A stretch of DNA of 64,000 nt from Bacteroides sp. (lineage in GTDB: Bacteria; Bacteroidota; Bacteroidia; Bacteroidales; Bacteroidaceae): assembly GCF_030151085.1 (NCBI RefSeq), contig NZ_JASLER010000014.1, forward strand, positions 1 to 64,000, read 5' to 3'. Shown here piece by piece: positions 60,090 to 64,000 of this stretch. Numbering within the stretch: position 1 is the first letter of the stretch; each line of letters begins with the position of its first letter. The position numbers and the translations under genes were made by a program. Below the pieces are notes generated by a model. It saw nothing but the letters and a program-made list of their open reading frames with translations, was not told the origin of the DNA and made no database searches.

Positions 60090-61424
60090 ATGAGTAAAAT
60101 TGTAGTATTAGGAGCTGGCGAAAGCGGTGCAGGTGCTGCCGTACTCGCCAAGGTAAAAGGTTTCGACACGTTCGTTTCCGACATGTCCGCCATTAAAGAC
60201 AAATACAAAGAACTGCTGAATAAGTATGAGATTGCCTGGGAAGAAGGACAACATACCGAAGAGCTGATACTGAATGCTGATGAGGTTGTGAAAAGTCCCG
60301 GTATTCCTAACGATGCTCCACTTATTCTGAAACTGAAAGAACAAGGCACACCTATCATTTCCGAAATAGAATTTGCCGGACGTTACACGGATGCCAAAAT
60401 GATTTGTATCACCGGATCTAATGGCAAAACCACTACTACTTCGCTCATTTATCACATTTTCAAGAGTGCAGATCTAAATGTAGGACTGGCAGGTAATATA
60501 GGCAACAGCCTTGCTTTACAAGTAGCTACGGAACATCATGACTATTATATCATCGAACTGAGTTCTTTCCAGTTGGACAACATGTACAATTTCCGCGCCA
60601 ATATAGCCGTACTGATGAATATCACCCCCGATCATCTGGACCGTTACGATCATTGTATGCAAAACTATGTAGATGCAAAGTTCCGCATTACGCAGAACCA
60701 GACCCCGGAAGATGCATTTATCTACTGGAACGACGACCCTATCATCAAGCGTGAACTTGCCAAACATGGTCTGAAAGCTCATCTTTATCCATTTGCAGCC
60801 GTAAAAGAAGATGGCGTCATAGCATACGTACAAGACGGTGAAGTAGAAATCGACGCACCGATAGCTTTCAATATGGAGCAAGAGGAACTGGCGTTACATG
60901 GTACTCACAACTTATATAACTCCTTGGCTGCCGGCATTTCAGCAAACCTTGCAGGCATCAAGAAAGAAGATATTCGCAAAGCCTTGTCGGACTTCAAAGG
61001 CGTAGAGCACCGACTGGAAAAAGTTGCCACCGTCCGCGGTATACATTTTATCAATGACTCTAAAGCAACGAATGTAAATTCCTGCTGGTATGCTTTGCAA
61101 AGCATGACTACCAAGACGGTATTGATTCTCGGCGGTAAAGACAAAGGCAACGACTATACGGAAATCGAAGACCTCGTACGTGAAAAGTGTTCAGCCTTGG
61201 TATACTTGGGATTACACAACGAAAAGTTACACGACTTTTTCGATCGTATGGGATTACCTGTTGCCGATGTGCAAACTGGAATGAAAGATGCAGTAGAAGC
61301 TGCCTTCAAACTAGCTCAAAAAGGTGAAACAGTATTGCTCAGCCCATGTTGTGCTAGCTTCGACCTTTTTAAAAGCTATGAAGACCGTGGCGATCAGTTC
61401 AAGAAATATGTAAGAGAGTTATAA
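60090..61424 (+). CDS. murD: UDP-MurNAc-L-alanine:D-glutamate ligase
   Basis: 444 aa. N-terminal Rossmann region VVLGAGESGAGAA, ATP loop ITGSNGKTTTTSLIYH (about 110-125), ELSSFQLDNMYNFR, FINDSKATNVNSCWYAL, and C-terminal LSPCCASFDLFKSYEDRGDQFK. It adds D-glutamate to UDP-MurNAc-L-Ala in the cytosol. 10 bp after mraY; murF, often found nearby in other phyla, is absent. Confidence 0.96.
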   Translation: MSKIVVLGAGESGAGAAVLAKVKGFDTFVSDMSAIKDKYKELLNKYEIAWEEGQHTEELILNADEVVKSPGIPNDAPLILKLKEQGTPIISEIEFAGRYTDAKMICITGSNGKTTTTSLIYHIFKSADLNVGLAGNIGNSLALQVATEHHDYYIIELSSFQLDNMYNFRANIAVLMNITPDHLDRYDHCMQNYVDAKFRITQNQTPEDAFIYWNDDPIIKRELAKHGLKAHLYPFAAVKEDGVIAYVQDGEVEIDAPIAFNMEQEELALHGTHNLYNSLAAGISANLAGIKKEDIRKALSDFKGVEHRLEKVATVRGIHFINDSKATNVNSCWYALQSMTTKTVLILGGKDKGNDYTEIEDLVREKCSALVYLGLHNEKLHDFFDRMGLPVADVQTGMKDAVEAAFKLAQKGETVLLSPCCASFDLFKSYEDRGDQFKKYVREL

Positions 61425-61513
61425 GGGTGATAAAGTGATAAGGATGATAAGGTGATAGAGTAATATCACATTACCACTTAATCACATTACCACATTACCA
61501 CATTGATTGATTT

Positions 61514-62806
61514 ATGGATTTATTAAAAAGCATATTCAAAGGGGATAAGGTTATTTGGATCATCTTCCTCGTCCTTTGTCTCATTTCGATCATCGAAGTG
61601 TTCAGTGCATCCAGTACGCTGACCTACAAGAGTGGTGATCATTGGGGACCGATTACACAGCATAGCATCTTCCTTATGGTAGGTGCGATTGTTGTTGTAT
61701 TTTTCCATAATATACCCTACAAATGGTTTCAGGTATTTCCCGTTTTCCTGTTACCGACCTCTGCCGTATTGCTTGTAGTGGTAATGTTTATGGCACGTGT
61801 CAATGATGCGGCACGTTTCATCCCTGTTTTAGGCTTCCAGTTCCAACCTTCGGAGGTCGCTAAGATGGCTGTTATCATTGTCACAGCATTTATTCTGAGC
61901 AAAGGACAGGACGAAGATGGCGCAAGTCCGAAAGCATTCAAGCGAATTATGATAATCACAGCTGTGATCTGCGGACTTATCTTGCCGGAAAACTTCTCAA
62001 CAGCCGCTTTATTGTTCGGAGTCGTTTTCCTGATGATGTTTATCGGACGCATTGCAATGAAGAAATTGTTGATACTGACAGGAGGCTTGATAGGTATAGT
62101 CATCATTGCTGTTGCCTTGCTTGAACTAACTAAAGACATTGACCTTCCTGCTACGCACCGTTTTGATACTTGGCGTGCCCGTATTGAAAAGTTCGCCAAA
62201 AGCGAGAATATTCCTGCCGCTAAGTTCGACATTGACCGCGATGCTCAAGTAGGACATGCCCGTATTGCAGTAGCTACCAGCCATGTTATTGGTAGAGGTC
62301 CCGGTAACTCGGTACAACGCGACTTCCTGAGTCAGGCATATTCCGACTTTATCTTCGCTATCGTGATAGAAGAATTAGGTTTGATAGGAGGAGCCGTAGT
62401 GGTCTTCCTCTACATCTGCTTGCTGGTACGTGCCGGACGTATCGCAAAGAAATGCGAACGTACCTTCCCGGCCTTCCTGGTTATCGGCATTGCTCTGCTA
62501 CTTGTTTCGCAGGCAATGTTTAATATGATGGTTGCTGTAGGATTGGCACCTGTTACCGGTCAGCCATTGCCTCTAATCAGCCGTGGCGGTACTTCGACAC
62601 TCATCAATTGTGTATATATCGGCATGATATTGAGTGTGAGCCGATATACAGCAAAGGTGGAAGAACAAAAGATGCACGATGAGCAGATACCGTTGCTGGT
62701 AGATGCTACAAATCCCGGAAATCCGGAGCAACCGGCAGCTAGTGATGCTCAGACGGCGGAAGACCCATCGGCAAAAGCATTTAATAGCGACGCTGAATTT
62801 GAGTAA
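61514..62806 (+). CDS. ftsW: FtsW septal peptidoglycan polymerase
   Basis: 430 aa. SEDS-family protein with about ten membrane segments: NDAARFIPVLGFQFQPSEVAKMAVI, GRGPGNSVQRDFLSQAYSDFIFAIVIEELG (catalytic-region Asp) and GQPLPLISRGGTSTL. It polymerises lipid II glycan strands together with the FtsI transpeptidase encoded upstream. The C-terminal tail after the last helix (about 385-430) is charged and cytoplasmic. 89 bp after murD, across a self-complementary repeat tract. Confidence 0.95.
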   Translation: MDLLKSIFKGDKVIWIIFLVLCLISIIEVFSASSTLTYKSGDHWGPITQHSIFLMVGAIVVVFFHNIPYKWFQVFPVFLLPTSAVLLVVVMFMARVNDAARFIPVLGFQFQPSEVAKMAVIIVTAFILSKGQDEDGASPKAFKRIMIITAVICGLILPENFSTAALLFGVVFLMMFIGRIAMKKLLILTGGLIGIVIIAVALLELTKDIDLPATHRFDTWRARIEKFAKSENIPAAKFDIDRDAQVGHARIAVATSHVIGRGPGNSVQRDFLSQAYSDFIFAIVIEELGLIGGAVVVFLYICLLVRAGRIAKKCERTFPAFLVIGIALLLVSQAMFNMMVAVGLAPVTGQPLPLISRGGTSTLINCVYIGMILSVSRYTAKVEEQKMHDEQIPLLVDATNPGNPEQPAASDAQTAEDPSAKAFNSDAEFE

Positions 62807-62831
62807 ATTGAGAATTAAAACTGAGAAACAA

Positions 62832-63977
62832 ATGAATAACAAACCACGCATTATCATCAGCGGAGGAGGTACCGGAGGACATATATTCCCGGCAGTTTCC
62901 ATCGCCAACGCTATAAAAGAGTTGTGCCCCGACGCAGAAATCCTTTTTGTCGGTGCTGAAGGAAGAATGGAGATGCAACGCGTACCCGACGCAGGGTATC
63001 AGATCATCGGTTTACCCATTGCCGGATTTGACCGCAAGCATCTGTGGAAGAATATCGCCGTACTCGTAAAGCTGGCACGTAGCCAGTGGAAGGCAAGAAG
63101 CATTATCAAGAAGTTCAATCCACAAGTAGCGGTAGGTGTTGGTGGCTATGCCAGTGGTCCCACGTTGAAGACTGCCGGCATGATGGGTGTCCCAACTTTA
63201 ATACAGGAACAAAATTCATACGCCGGTGTGACCAATAAGCTGCTTGCCCAAAAAGCATACAAGATCTGTGTAGCATACGAAGGTATGGAGAAGTTCTTCC
63301 CGGCAGAAAAAATTATCATGACAGGGAATCCGGTACGCCAGAACTTACTCGGACATTCCATTTCACACGAAGAAGCTACGGAAAGTTTCGGACTAAACCC
63401 GACGAAGAAGACCATTCTCATCTTAGGCGGTAGCCTCGGTGCCCGTACCATCAATGAGACATTGATTGACGGACTGGATGTCATTCGCGCCAATCCTAAC
63501 GTACAATTCATCTGGCAGACGGGAAAGATTTATATCGAACAAATCAGAGAAGCAATCACTGCCGTTACAGGAGAACCTGTGCGCCACCCACATATCAATG
63601 CCATTCCTAACTTATATGTAACGGATTTCATCAAAGATATGGCGAGTGCTTACGCTGCTGCCGATCTGGTTATTTCACGTGCAGGTGCCGGCTCTATCTC
63701 CGAGTTCTGTTTGTTGCATAAACCCGTCATACTGATTCCCTCGCCCAATGTGGCCGAAGATCACCAAACAAAGAATGCACTGGCATTGGTTAATAAAGAC
63801 GCCGCCATCTATGTAAAAGATGTAGATGCAAAAGATAAGCTATTACCGGTAGCCATGGAAACTATAGCCGATGCTGAAAAGCTGGAAAGCCTAAGTGAGA
63901 ATATTGCTAAACTGGCATTGCCCGATTCGGCAACCATTATAGCGAAAGAGGTATTGAAACTAATAAAAAAGGGATAG
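62832..63977 (+). CDS. murG: UDP-GlcNAc:lipid I GlcNAc transferase
   Basis: 381 aa from ATG 62832 (MNNKPRIII). The frame is open further upstream inside ftsW but is not family sequence. GT28 enzyme: ISGGGTGGHIFPAVSIANA (about 9-27), GVGGYASGPTLKTA, QEQNSYAGVTNKLL, LGGSLGARTINE and SRAGAGSISEFCLLHKPVILIPSP. It converts lipid I to lipid II on the inner face of the membrane. 25 bp after ftsW. Confidence 0.97.
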   Translation: MNNKPRIIISGGGTGGHIFPAVSIANAIKELCPDAEILFVGAEGRMEMQRVPDAGYQIIGLPIAGFDRKHLWKNIAVLVKLARSQWKARSIIKKFNPQVAVGVGGYASGPTLKTAGMMGVPTLIQEQNSYAGVTNKLLAQKAYKICVAYEGMEKFFPAEKIIMTGNPVRQNLLGHSISHEEATESFGLNPTKKTILILGGSLGARTINETLIDGLDVIRANPNVQFIWQTGKIYIEQIREAITAVTGEPVRHPHINAIPNLYVTDFIKDMASAYAAADLVISRAGAGSISEFCLLHKPVILIPSPNVAEDHQTKNALALVNKDAAIYVKDVDAKDKLLPVAMETIADAEKLESLSENIAKLALPDSATIIAKEVLKLIKKG

Positions 63978-63996
63978 AACGCAAATTATATATAGA

Positions 63997-64000
63997 ATGA
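63997..64000 (+). CDS. Start of the next dcw gene, probably murC
   Basis: An ATG at 63997-63999, 20 bp after murG, is cut by the window end. murC usually follows murG in Bacteroides; only the position supports it. Confidence 0.3.

Overview
The window is chromosomal DNA of a gut-type Bacteroides (phylum Bacteroidota). The evidence is a SusC/SusD pair, a hybrid two-component regulator, fimbrillin-type lipoproteins, TAnnTTTG promoter boxes, the glycine-lipid acyltransferase pair and the Bacteroides-type division/cell-wall cluster without murF. The species cannot be fixed from the sequence alone.

Region 1 (1-10106, all minus strand) is a fimbria-like surface locus that is visibly much richer in G+C than the rest. 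In transcription order it holds a polytopic membrane protein, a FimB/Mfa2-like lipoprotein, a BACON/Ig-like lipoprotein, a fimbrillin-like lipoprotein ending in GLUG-type repeats, and a second protein of that kind cut by the window edge. Three copies of a roughly 130-150 bp inverted-repeat module lie in the gaps. Two of them bracket a small Vsr-fold nuclease gene (DUF559) whose C-terminus is a 27-bp tandem array continuous with one module.

Region 2 (10107-22950) is housekeeping: long-chain acyl-CoA ligase, an M20 deacylase, and a dut - TPR lipoprotein - DUF4292 - EnvC-like operon in which the TPR gene is frameshifted by a 49-bp tandem duplication. Then come dGTPase, the glsA-glsB glycine-lipid genes, and two tandem near-identical ECF sigma factors with duplicated upstream regions.

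Region 3 (22959-52514) is a large polysaccharide utilisation locus. A hybrid two-component regulator and two minus-strand genes (a DUF4965-GH43 fusion and a GH43-like lipoprotein with altered catalytic residues) face a plus-strand block. That block contains SusC, SusD, a DUF3823 lipoprotein, GH76, an unrecognised 719-aa secreted protein, a DUF4965 lipoprotein, GH92, GH125, aldose 1-epimerase, a GH127-like enzyme and an acyltransferase-3 protein. GH76+GH92+GH125 point to an alpha-mannan. The furanosidase-type enzymes suggest a mannan that also carries furanose sugars, such as fungal galactomannan or a mycobacterial-type arabinomannan; this is inference. GTTAAC-centred palindromes sit at both ends of the plus-strand block.

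Region 4 (53138-64000) is the dcw cluster: mraZ with a recognisable MraZ operator, rsmH, an ftsL-like gene, ftsI, murE, mraY, murD, ftsW, murG and the first bases of the next gene, probably murC.

The best candidates for something undescribed are the DUF559 nuclease with its repeat modules, the unrecognised 719-aa PUL protein, and the paired sigma factors with 21-bp-spaced upstream repeats.
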